A DNA stretch of 64,000 nucleotides, from positions 5,558,001 through 5,622,000 of the forward strand of contig NZ_CP092417.1 of the NCBI RefSeq assembly GCF_023716865.1, given 5' to 3'. Below the pieces are notes generated by a model. That model was not told the DNA's origin. It worked only from the letters and a program-made list of their open reading frames with translations, and ran no database searches. The DNA comes from Endozoicomonas sp. SCSIO W0465 (GTDB lineage Bacteria; Pseudomonadota; Gammaproteobacteria; Pseudomonadales; Endozoicomonadaceae). The translations under genes and the position numbers were made by a program. Below, piece after piece: positions 13,332 to 20,812 of the stretch. Numbering within the stretch: position 1 is the first letter of the stretch; every line of letters starts with the position of its first letter.

Positions 13332-15983
13332 TTAACTTTTCATTTCACCCGCAGGGCGATTATTTCCACCCGGATTCATCCGACCCGGCTCAGCAAACGA
13401 CTGGATATAGGCCCTTACCTCCGCTTCATGACCACTCAGTAACGGTATTTCAGTCCCTGATCCCTTCGCCTGCTCCATATAATCAAGCAGCTTATTTAAC
13501 TGAGCCTGGTCCCCTGCCAGAGATCGTATGTCCTTATAGACGTCGCCAAGATTGGCATATGACTCTCCTTTAACTTGCCCTTGCACCTTAGCAGCAATGT
13601 AAGCTGCAGTTCCCCTGGCAGGTGCTGACTCTGTGGCAGATTTCCCGGATACATTTGCATCACCAGACGTATCACCACCCTCACCAAAAGAACCTCCGTC
13701 TTCACCAGAAGCTTCAAATGTTGCTTCTACCGTCATACTCTCATCAACATCCTGACTTTTGGCTTCATCCAGGGTTGCCTCGACCAGCATATCTTCCCCA
13801 ACTTCCTGAGCATCGGGTTCATTCCAGGTTGATTTAATGGATAAGTCTTTATCATCCGCCCTGATACTGAACTTGTGAGAGTATTCCAGCCGATCAAAGA
13901 TCTGGATACCCAGTGGGCGTGTTTTCGAATCAGCCATCGGAGCTAAAGGATTAGTGAAGAACGCTTTCAAACGAGCAGTAAATGGACCCTCTTTAAAGCG
14001 GGGATGCAAGCTTTCTTTAAGAGATTGACTCGGCCTTTTCTTTATTTTCGAATCAATCTCGGCAATAGATGATTTAAGGCTTGCAAGATCATTATTTAAT
14101 TGCTCCAGATCAAAGTCTGGACCACGATTATCTTTCAGAACGTCCATTGCCGTACGAACCAAATCATTCACATTTTCACCCGGATGATTAGCCACCCACT
14201 CTCTCAGCGCCTTTGTATCTGGAGGAATAAGCTGTAACTCTTTCCCTTCCCCTGCCGGGGTAATAGCAACCTTAAGATCCTTGGCAAATGCTTTTCCTCG
14301 TTGACTGGCGATCTCTTTCAGCGCATTAATAATATCTACATCACTATTTTCTTCCGCATGTTTCAATGCCGTTAATGAGCAGTCATAAACGAAGTTGGTA
14401 TCCTTAAGCTGATGCAAACCCCGGGCCTTATTCAGAAACTCATCCTGCTTCTGTATGAGTTCTGGATCGGAAAGCCCATCAACGCTACCCATTGCCGAGA
14501 CTTCGGGTGCCCGATTAGCGCCCCCTTTGGCGGTCACCTCCGCTGAGGTAGCTTTTGCTGGATCAGTAGTGGCTTTAGCTGCTGTTGTCGATTGTTCACC
14601 CTGTGCAGCAGGCTCAGACTGGTTCTCTTCAGCCACCTGACCCAGATTGGGAACACCAGTAGATGCCATAAAATCTGGAACCGGGCTAGCCCCTTTGAAA
14701 TCATTGCCCAAATCCTCAAGAATGCTATTTTGGCCAGGGTTTGAAGAAAGAAACTGTTTTAACGTGTCTTCAGAAACTTCAGTTTCACCCCCTTTACCAT
14801 AGTTATCATCTGGTCTTCCGGTACCTTCTTCTTCTAAAGCCAGTGAATCCTGTTCATCCTGAATAGCAGCCACCAGGCTGTCTTTAACTTGTTCATTGGC
14901 AAAAATTTCCTCCGGAATCTCACGAATCAAGGTCGCGGTTTTATTAATGAAGGCCGTTTTAACCTGAACACTCTGCATACCCAGACCCATTTGATCCATT
15001 AACGTGGTAAAATCACTCCCCACCACAAACTGCTTATCCAGCAAATCAAGAACCTTCGTCATATATTGCTGGCCATCAAATTGCTCAATATTAATCGGCG
15101 GCCTACTCATCTCTCCTTGTGTTTCCATACAGCTATCATGAATACCCACAAGCCTTTTCAAGGCCATCATGTCATTAATCACTGAGCGCAAGTGGGTATC
15201 TTCCGTTGTGGACGTCATCGAATTCAGCTCACCACTAAGAAACCTGAGCCTTCTATCGACCGACTTCTCAAAACCATTCACCTGATCGTTGTCCGGATCT
15301 GTATTCACAACCTCCTGGTTATTATTCAGATCTTTAAACGCTGCAGCGAGGGATTTATGATCCTTGACATGGCCAAATACCTGGGTGCGAATTTCATCCG
15401 GCGTTTTACCCGGATGGTATTCCTCAGCCAGTTTACCGGCAGCTTTTGAGATCTCTCTGCCAATGTCAATATATTGAGGATGCTCTTTCTCAAGCGCTTC
15501 AATGGCTTTGAAAATTTCATCTTTAGGCAGGGCAGCAGGATCGGCTTTAAACTCAACAGCAATCTCATACAACGCCAGATACTGGTGGTAAGGGTCCTTG
15601 AAGTGCTCTTTGGCCCCTTTAAGATAGTCTTCCTGTTGATAATCCTGTCTTGACTCTTCAGGAAAGCGTCTTTTGAAGTCCTGCGTTTCAGGAACTTCAT
15701 CAACAATCTTGATTTTTTCAATTAATTCAAGCTGCCGCTCACTTTGCGTTTTACCTTTGGTGGTTTTAGTGTCTTTTCTTTTCAGGAACTTAGATCTCAA
15801 ACTAGCAACTTCTTCCGCTGCATCTCCAATTGAAGCAAGCGATGGTTTAGTATTCGAAACTTTTACTTCCTGACCGGTTGATAGTTTCCCTGTCTGCCCA
15901 GCAGCGCCTGCAGCCGCCGCTCCGGGAGTCTGCAGCTGCTGCGTCACTCCTGAGGCTTGTATTCCTCCAAGTGGATTACCCAT
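13332..15983 (-). CDS. sctW: SctW, T3SS gatekeeper with a large C-terminal extension
   Basis: 883 residues; known gatekeepers (YopN+TyeA, InvE, MxiC, CopN) are about 290-400. Residues 1-50 are a Gly/Ala/Gln-rich secretion-type leader. Residues 55-275 are helical and fit the YopN/HrpJ domain. Residues 295-385 (Y-M-T-K-V-L-D-L-L-D-K-Q-F-V ... I-P-E-E-I-F-A-N-E-Q-V-K-D) fit the TyeA-like domain. From about 386 a roughly 500-residue extension follows: an acidic/Ser/Ala linker, a helical segment (about 505-690), two acidic V-E-A-T-(L/F) repeats, and a final helical part. The gatekeeper holds back effectors until translocators are delivered. The adjacent chaperone gene fits a secreted SctW. I recognise no family for the extension. 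Confidence 0.82.
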   Translation of the reverse strand: MGNPLGGIQASGVTQQLQTPGAAAAGAAGQTGKLSTGQEVKVSNTKPSLASIGDAAEEVASLRSKFLKRKDTKTTKGKTQSERQLELIEKIKIVDEVPETQDFKRRFPEESRQDYQQEDYLKGAKEHFKDPYHQYLALYEIAVEFKADPAALPKDEIFKAIEALEKEHPQYIDIGREISKAAGKLAEEYHPGKTPDEIRTQVFGHVKDHKSLAAAFKDLNNNQEVVNTDPDNDQVNGFEKSVDRRLRFLSGELNSMTSTTEDTHLRSVINDMMALKRLVGIHDSCMETQGEMSRPPINIEQFDGQQYMTKVLDLLDKQFVVGSDFTTLMDQMGLGMQSVQVKTAFINKTATLIREIPEEIFANEQVKDSLVAAIQDEQDSLALEEEGTGRPDDNYGKGGETEVSEDTLKQFLSSNPGQNSILEDLGNDFKGASPVPDFMASTGVPNLGQVAEENQSEPAAQGEQSTTAAKATTDPAKATSAEVTAKGGANRAPEVSAMGSVDGLSDPELIQKQDEFLNKARGLHQLKDTNFVYDCSLTALKHAEENSDVDIINALKEIASQRGKAFAKDLKVAITPAGEGKELQLIPPDTKALREWVANHPGENVNDLVRTAMDVLKDNRGPDFDLEQLNNDLASLKSSIAEIDSKIKKRPSQSLKESLHPRFKEGPFTARLKAFFTNPLAPMADSKTRPLGIQIFDRLEYSHKFSIRADDKDLSIKSTWNEPDAQEVGEDMLVEATLDEAKSQDVDESMTVEATFEASGEDGGSFGEGGDTSGDANVSGKSATESAPARGTAAYIAAKVQGQVKGESYANLGDVYKDIRSLAGDQAQLNKLLDYMEQAKGSGTEIPLLSGHEAEVRAYIQSFAEPGRMNPGGNNRPAGEMKS

Positions 15984-16087
15984 GCTTTCCCTCTATGCAA
16001 GAAAAAGCCAACCCGTAAGGTTGGCTACAGCTTATAAACCACGTCCTTTGATTACCTTGTCATCAAGATCAAGTGATTGACCCGTGA

Positions 16088-17620
16088 TCAAGCCCTTGTT
16101 GTCGACTTGAGCGTTTCGAACCATGAGCGGATGATCTCATCCATCTTGCTGATCACCGTTTTCACCATATCCTGGTGGAGGTTCATAAACTCGGTGGCAG
16201 ACTGTGCAGCATTATCTCTGGTTTTCTGGGCTGCCTCGTGCACTTTGACCTGAGCCTGATGCATGCCGGCCTGGTAGTCTGTACCGGCCTTGATGGCGTC
16301 ACCGCTTGCAGAGGTCACCTGGGAGATACCATTGGCAACAGCTACCTGCCGCTGCATTGACCCTTGGTCCAGCCCACCAGCTTTTACAGACATACCGACC
16401 TGTATACCACCGGAAACAATCTTGGTACCCGCACTGACCCAGCCACCAATTGCGGTCATCAGGGCAGCACTCTTCATTTCTTCAGCCTGATTCAGAATCT
16501 CATTTTTTGCCGCTTCGTACTCAGTGGCACGAGTCTCCCTTGCGGAAGCGCGCTGGTTTGCACTCATCTTGAACAAAAGCTCCATCACAGCAAAGATATC
16601 CACCAACTGCTCAAGCATTTTCATATCTTCAAAGGATTGGCCTGCAGCAAGCAGGTTCATCCCTTTGCTGCTCATCATCAGGAATTGTGAAAGCCCCTGT
16701 GGAGCATTGCGCATCAAGACTGCCTGGTTCTTTAATGAAGCGGGATTGCTGGCCAGCAGAATGACATCTATTTCCTGCTGGCTGAAGCCCATTTTGGCCA
16801 GAAGCTGCTTTTGCTCTGCACTGCCCAGCTGAGCATACTTGCCAGTCAGTAATGCCGTCAGTCCCTTAGCCGCATCAGTACCAAAACCAAGCGCCTGCAG
16901 AACGGCTTTAACATCAGATCCTGCAGAGCGCATCATATCCAGCCGGCTACCATCAGTATCCGGAGGCGCAAGGGACATCATCGTTTTAATCTGACTGTCA
17001 CTGAAGCCCAGGGATCTCAGGATGGCAGTTTTCTGATCCAAACCTTTTGCCCCACCATGCTGATTGGCCAAATAGGTCTGAATATCTTTAGCGTTTGACT
17101 GCTGTTCCAGGTTATCCAGCTGAAACTTCTGAAACCCTCCCATACCGGCCAGAACTTGCCGCCTTCCTTCAGCAGTTTCGACACCTTTGCCGGAAAGAAA
17201 CTGCAGGTGAGAAGCGGTATCATCAAGAATCGCCGCCTGTGATTTCAACTTTGCCGCCTCTGCTTTGGTGACCGTGCCATTCAGAACATCACTGAACAGC
17301 TGTTTAGTCGACTCCATGGCCTCGTCGGTTGACTTGGACAAAGTAGCCAGCGTTTTACTGGCATTGGTCATTTGATTCGGTGACAGATCATCAGGAGAGG
17401 CCAGTGAGGGCTTTGCCTGTTGCCCTGCTTTATTGAGGTCATTCAAAACCTCAGATTTTATATGTTTGCTTGAGGAAAGACGGACACTCTCTTGCTGAAA
17501 GTCAATATCGCCTTTCTTTATTGCTGCCTTCTTTGCGTCAGATGTCGCTGGTTTATCAAGGAGCATTTGCATATGGGCATTTTGTGCCGCCCGTTCTGCA
17601 CCAGAAATTCCTTCAGCCAT
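16088..17620 (-). CDS. sctB: SctB, minor T3SS translocator (YopD/SipC-like)
   Basis: 510 residues. One hydrophobic segment (about 395-425, A-L-M-T-A-I-G-G-W-V-S-A-G-T-K-I-V) lies between long helical regions, and the C-terminus is a helix ending W-F-E-T-L-K-S-T-T-R-A. This is the plan of the minor pore-forming translocator. It follows sctE after 47 bases, the usual partner order. Residues 201-227 and 274-296 contain two copies of a module also present in SctE and the filament protein (G-F-S-x3-I), and residues 240-260 look like a degenerate third. Assignment rests on topology, size and operon position. Confidence 0.8.
   Translation of the reverse strand: MAEGISGAERAAQNAHMQMLLDKPATSDAKKAAIKKGDIDFQQESVRLSSSKHIKSEVLNDLNKAGQQAKPSLASPDDLSPNQMTNASKTLATLSKSTDEAMESTKQLFSDVLNGTVTKAEAAKLKSQAAILDDTASHLQFLSGKGVETAEGRRQVLAGMGGFQKFQLDNLEQQSNAKDIQTYLANQHGGAKGLDQKTAILRSLGFSDSQIKTMMSLAPPDTDGSRLDMMRSAGSDVKAVLQALGFGTDAAKGLTALLTGKYAQLGSAEQKQLLAKMGFSQQEIDVILLASNPASLKNQAVLMRNAPQGLSQFLMMSSKGMNLLAAGQSFEDMKMLEQLVDIFAVMELLFKMSANQRASARETRATEYEAAKNEILNQAEEMKSAALMTAIGGWVSAGTKIVSGGIQVGMSVKAGGLDQGSMQRQVAVANGISQVTSASGDAIKAGTDYQAGMHQAQVKVHEAAQKTRDNAAQSATEFMNLHQDMVKTVISKMDEIIRSWFETLKSTTRA
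16733..16801 (-). repeat. shared G-(Y/F)-S module, second copy in SctB
   Basis: Codes for residues 274-296, L-A-K-M-G-F-S-Q-Q-E-I-D-V-I-L-L-A-S-N-P, the same pattern as the modules in SctE, the filament protein and SctB residues 201-227. Confidence 0.6.
16940..17020 (-). repeat. shared G-(Y/F)-S module, first copy in SctB
   Basis: Codes for residues 201-227, L-R-S-L-G-F-S-D-S-Q-I-K-T-M-M-S-L-A-P-P followed by D-T-D-G-S-R-L, aligning without gaps with the modules in SctE (18772-18852) and the filament protein (20508-20588). Confidence 0.65.
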
Positions 17621-17667
17621 GAGTTACCTCCATGTATCACTATCAAGGTAAAAGCACCTTAAGTTCA

Positions 17668-19326
17668 TTATCCTTTGAGAGCGGCATTGAGCTTGGTCAT
17701 CGTATCGTGGTTGTCTTTCATCATGCCGGTCATGACTTGCCACACCTGTTGCATATCTTCAATAACCTTAGCGATATCCTCGGTCATTCCATCAATCACA
17801 TGCTGATTGGCCAACATCCAGGCATACAGCTCTTTCGCCTCGGCTCTTAGCATATCGGCTTGATAATTCATGGTAGTACTGTGAGCACTGGCCGAGCCAT
17901 CAGCAACCATGGCTGCCCCACCGGTGATTCTCGCCAGACGGCTAAAACGAGCGGCCATTACCGCCATTTTTGAGATCTTGGCTGTTGTTGTTGCCGCCGT
18001 CGTTGCGGAAGCAGTGACTGTCGCTGCAGCGGCTGCACCACCAGTCCCTGCAGCAGTAGCCTGGGCAGTTGCCGTTGCTGCTGTTGAAGCAGCACTGGCT
18101 GACCAACCGGCAGCCGCGCCACCAAGACTCAATGCAAGAATGACGACCGACCAGAACACCATCGCGCCAATCATGGCCCCTTTTTTATCTGCACCAAATG
18201 CCTCAAACATCGCGGCAACACCCTTGTTCATCCAGTCACCGGTTTCGGAAGAAACAGTCATCATCACGGTTAAAGCCAGAGCAGCGGCCATCAACCCCAT
18301 GGCAACGGGCGAACCAACCCCTGTAGCAAACATAACGACCATCACAACGGCCATGAGGGCTACGGCTATATAACCAAATATTCTACTGATCTGCCCCGAT
18401 TCTTTAGCTTTTTCCGCTTTTTCAATAGATTCGGCAATCTTTGCTAAGCGTTTTTCTGAAATCTGCTGTCGCTGTTGCTCATTGATTTTTATATTCTCCT
18501 GGTTAAAGACCAGACGGCTATCCTGCAACTTGGTCTGAATCCTCATCAACATCTCTGTTGCAGCATCCACATCAAGGTGTTTATTTGCATCAAGGAAAGT
18601 TGCATTAAAGGCCTTCAGTTCAGCTTGCAATTCTTTTTGCAGGTCTTTGGGCCCCCCTTTCAGGTTGGCAACCTTATTGAAGGTATCGGCGAAAAGATCG
18701 CTCAGCTTTTCAAGCGAGTCATCACCAGCAAGCTTGCCACCCACTTGAGCAGAAAATGAATGCATACTCTTCAACGAATTATCTGGATCATTCGGGTCAG
18801 CAATTTTCAGCATTCCATCAATCAGATCTTCACTGTATCCCATGGACAACAGATGATCTTTGTTGCTCTGCATAGAGCTGATGTGACTGGCCAGGGGATT
18901 TGGTCGCCCTCCTGTCCCTTCTTCGAAGGATTTCAGATCACCAGTGACTTGACCCAGAACGTCCGGACCACCTTGTTCGATCAGTTCCTCAGATGCCAGA
19001 CCAAGCTTTACCGCTTCAGGGTCGGTTTGACTCAGCTTCTGGATTTCTGAATAAACAGAGATCTCTTTGAGGACTTTCTGAGAAGGAGAATCTGAACCTT
19101 TTACAGGTGCATCCAGATTGTGCTGGGACTTAATGGGGGGAGCAATATCCTCCTGCTTCTTATTCGTCGAAACCGTGTTCTCTTCCGAGTAACCTCGATT
19201 GACGCTGTCTTTTAGATCAACCCGATCTTTCTGTTGTTGTTGCAGGAGCGAGGGGTCTATACCCGACTGACCGACCTGTTGCTGATTCTGAACCGCCGAA
19301 TGATGCCCCTGTTGAATATTCGCCAT
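17668..19326 (-). CDS. sctE: SctE, major T3SS translocator (YopB/IpaB/SipB-like)
   Basis: 552 residues. Two hydrophobic blocks (about 314-358, I-F-G-Y-I-A-V-A-L-M-A-V-V-M-V-V, and about 384-410, M-I-G-A-M-V-F-W-S-V-V-I-L-A-L) are separated by an amphipathic stretch, the hallmark of the major translocator that inserts in the host membrane. A coiled-coil region (about 225-310) precedes them and an Ala/Thr-rich segment plus helices follow. The gene lies between its SycD-type chaperone and sctB, the canonical order. Residues 159-185 hold the shared G-Y-S-x3-I module with A-D-P-N-D. Confidence 0.88.
   Translation of the reverse strand: MANIQQGHHSAVQNQQQVGQSGIDPSLLQQQQKDRVDLKDSVNRGYSEENTVSTNKKQEDIAPPIKSQHNLDAPVKGSDSPSQKVLKEISVYSEIQKLSQTDPEAVKLGLASEELIEQGGPDVLGQVTGDLKSFEEGTGGRPNPLASHISSMQSNKDHLLSMGYSEDLIDGMLKIADPNDPDNSLKSMHSFSAQVGGKLAGDDSLEKLSDLFADTFNKVANLKGGPKDLQKELQAELKAFNATFLDANKHLDVDAATEMLMRIQTKLQDSRLVFNQENIKINEQQRQQISEKRLAKIAESIEKAEKAKESGQISRIFGYIAVALMAVVMVVMFATGVGSPVAMGLMAAALALTVMMTVSSETGDWMNKGVAAMFEAFGADKKGAMIGAMVFWSVVILALSLGGAAAGWSASAASTAATATAQATAAGTGGAAAAATVTASATTAATTTAKISKMAVMAARFSRLARITGGAAMVADGSASAHSTTMNYQADMLRAEAKELYAWMLANQHVIDGMTEDIAKVIEDMQQVWQVMTGMMKDNHDTMTKLNAALKG
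18772..18852 (-). repeat. shared G-(Y/F)-S module in SctE
   Basis: Codes for residues 159-185, L-L-S-M-G-Y-S-E-D-L-I-D-G-M-L-K-I-A-D-P then N-D-P-D-N-S-L. The copy in the filament protein is the closest (A-D-P-x-D and N-S-L shared). Confidence 0.65.
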
Positions 19327-19343
19327 TCTGCGTACTCCTTATC

Positions 19344-19835
19344 TTATTTTAGATTTTCCAGCATATTTTTGGCTCGATCCAGGTCCCCAGCATACTTCGG
19401 GCTATCACCGGCCCAGTCAATGGAGGTTTCATAGGAAATCCGAGCATTTTCCCTGTCGCCTTTTGCCAAGTGGCAATCACCGATATACATCATTGGGCGG
19501 GGATCATCAGAATCCAGAAGCGTAGCAAATGAGAAGATTTCTATGGCGCTGTCATATTGTTTCTGCATTTGTTGACATGCGCCCAATCCCAGAAAGTATT
19601 TACGATTGAAGTGGTCGTAAAAACACAAGAATTGAAAAACTTTTTTTGCTTCTTCGTACTTCCCTCCCTGATAAAGGTTGTAGGCAACTGAGTAAATTGC
19701 CTCCATGGCATCATCACTCATGTTTTTCAAATCTTTGAAGGTCCCCCCCTCACCGAAAAAATTCAGGAGCTTATCTTCAAGTTCTGAACCTTCATAATCA
19801 TTCAAATCCTCATTGTTCACGTGAGACTCCTCCAT
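19344..19835 (-). CDS. sycD: SycD/LcrH-type class II chaperone for the translocators
   Basis: 163 residues with three tetratricopeptide repeats (about 45-150): A-Y-N-L-Y-Q-G-G-K-Y-E-E-A-K-K-V-F, then Y-F-L-G-L-G-A-C-Q-Q-M-Q-K-Q-Y-D-S-A, then D-P-R-P-M-M-Y-I-G-D-C-H-L-A-K-G. These match the class II translocator chaperones SycD, LcrH, SicA and IpgC. It starts three bases after the upstream filament gene stops and is followed by sctE after 17 bases, so the three are tightly coupled. It keeps SctE and SctB soluble in the cytoplasm before export. Confidence 0.92.
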   Translation of the reverse strand: MEESHVNNEDLNDYEGSELEDKLLNFFGEGGTFKDLKNMSDDAMEAIYSVAYNLYQGGKYEEAKKVFQFLCFYDHFNRKYFLGLGACQQMQKQYDSAIEIFSFATLLDSDDPRPMMYIGDCHLAKGDRENARISYETSIDWAGDSPKYAGDLDRAKNMLENLK

Positions 19836-19838
19836 GAG

Positions 19839-20684
19839 TTAACGCATATTTTGAATAATAGTACTTATTGACTGGAAGTACTTGTTGATAAAATTAGAGA
19901 GCATTTCGAAGGTCTGGTTGTACTTATTGATCGTCTGTTGAAGTTTGGTCGTTTGCAATTGTGATTGACTGGTCAGTGACTCGATTTTTGATTTCAAATG
20001 CTCAATATTGGCATCCCATTCGGCAGAGTTATGCGAATCATCATTTCCGCTTCGATCGGTCCCGGCACCCAGCTTATTCCAGAAGTCAAGCATATCCTGT
20101 GTCATCAAAGAATGGCCTGATGTACCTGCCGCCGCCTTTTTTTCCTTAGCTTTGGCCAAATACGAATTGGCTTCTTCCAGCAAGTCGTTCTTCTGATTGA
20201 TGGACTCAATCTGTTCTTCCAATTGTGTCTGCAGGATATCTGCCCGCGCCGTCAAGACTCCCATAATTAAGGCATCCAGACTGGGTTTGGTAAAATCCAC
20301 AGGTTCACCCAACAAGTAGGCATTAATCTCTGAAGCCCCGGGACCTATGTAATTATCACCATTCCAGTTGGCGGGATTACTGACCTCCTGAACCAGGGCA
20401 ACCGGTGCCTGTAGATAGACCAGCTGTTGTGACGCCTGATCCATCTGGCCCGTATATCTGAGCGAATTCAGTGTCTGTTTGTTAACGGAGTAAAAGTGGG
20501 TAGGCGTTAGCGAGTTACCCTGATCATCCGGGTCAGCCATTGATAACAAAGCCTCAATCTGGGCATCGCTATAGCCGGCAGCTCGGAGTGAACCAATCCT
20601 CGCATCATTCAATGCAATGATTCTGGTTGGGTTGTTTCCAGATTCAGAGCTGGCCGAATCTGCGCTGCTAATCGAGGTACTCAT
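19839..20684 (-). CDS. sctA: EspA/SseB-like secreted filament or tip protein (SctA)
   Basis: 281 residues. The C-terminal 80 residues form a long coiled coil ending F-I-N-K-Y-F-Q-S-I-S-T-I-I-Q-N-M-R, and a second coil lies at about 150-180; this resembles EspA/SseB-type filament subunits. There is no Sec signal and no membrane helix. It precedes the SycD chaperone and the two translocators, where filament or tip genes usually sit. Residues 33-59 (L-R-A-A-G-Y-S-D-A-Q-I ... A-D-P-D-D) carry the module shared with SctE and SctB. Whether it builds a filament or a needle tip (LcrV/SipD role) cannot be told from the sequence. Confidence 0.72.
   Translation of the reverse strand: MSTSISSADSASSESGNNPTRIIALNDARIGSLRAAGYSDAQIEALLSMADPDDQGNSLTPTHFYSVNKQTLNSLRYTGQMDQASQQLVYLQAPVALVQEVSNPANWNGDNYIGPGASEINAYLLGEPVDFTKPSLDALIMGVLTARADILQTQLEEQIESINQKNDLLEEANSYLAKAKEKKAAAGTSGHSLMTQDMLDFWNKLGAGTDRSGNDDSHNSAEWDANIEHLKSKIESLTSQSQLQTTKLQQTINKYNQTFEMLSNFINKYFQSISTIIQNMR
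20508..20588 (-). repeat. shared G-(Y/F)-S module in the filament protein
   Basis: Codes for residues 33-59, L-R-A-A-G-Y-S-D-A-Q-I-E-A-L-L-S-M-A-D-P then D-D-Q-G-N-S-L, matching the modules in SctE and SctB. Confidence 0.65.
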
Positions 20685-20812
20685 TAGTGACTCCCTGTAT
20701 TTTTGGAATATCCATTAAATCACTTCTTTAAATCTAGGTTATCTAACTGCGTTCTTGCCAATTACACCTTGACTGACCATTTTTTATAAAAAAAAGAAAT
20801 TAAAAAAACCAT

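Noticed and set aside
17909..18373. Plus-strand Ala/Val-rich open frame of 154 residues inside sctE
   Set aside because: It is the antisense shadow of the Ala/Thr-rich translocator coding sequence.
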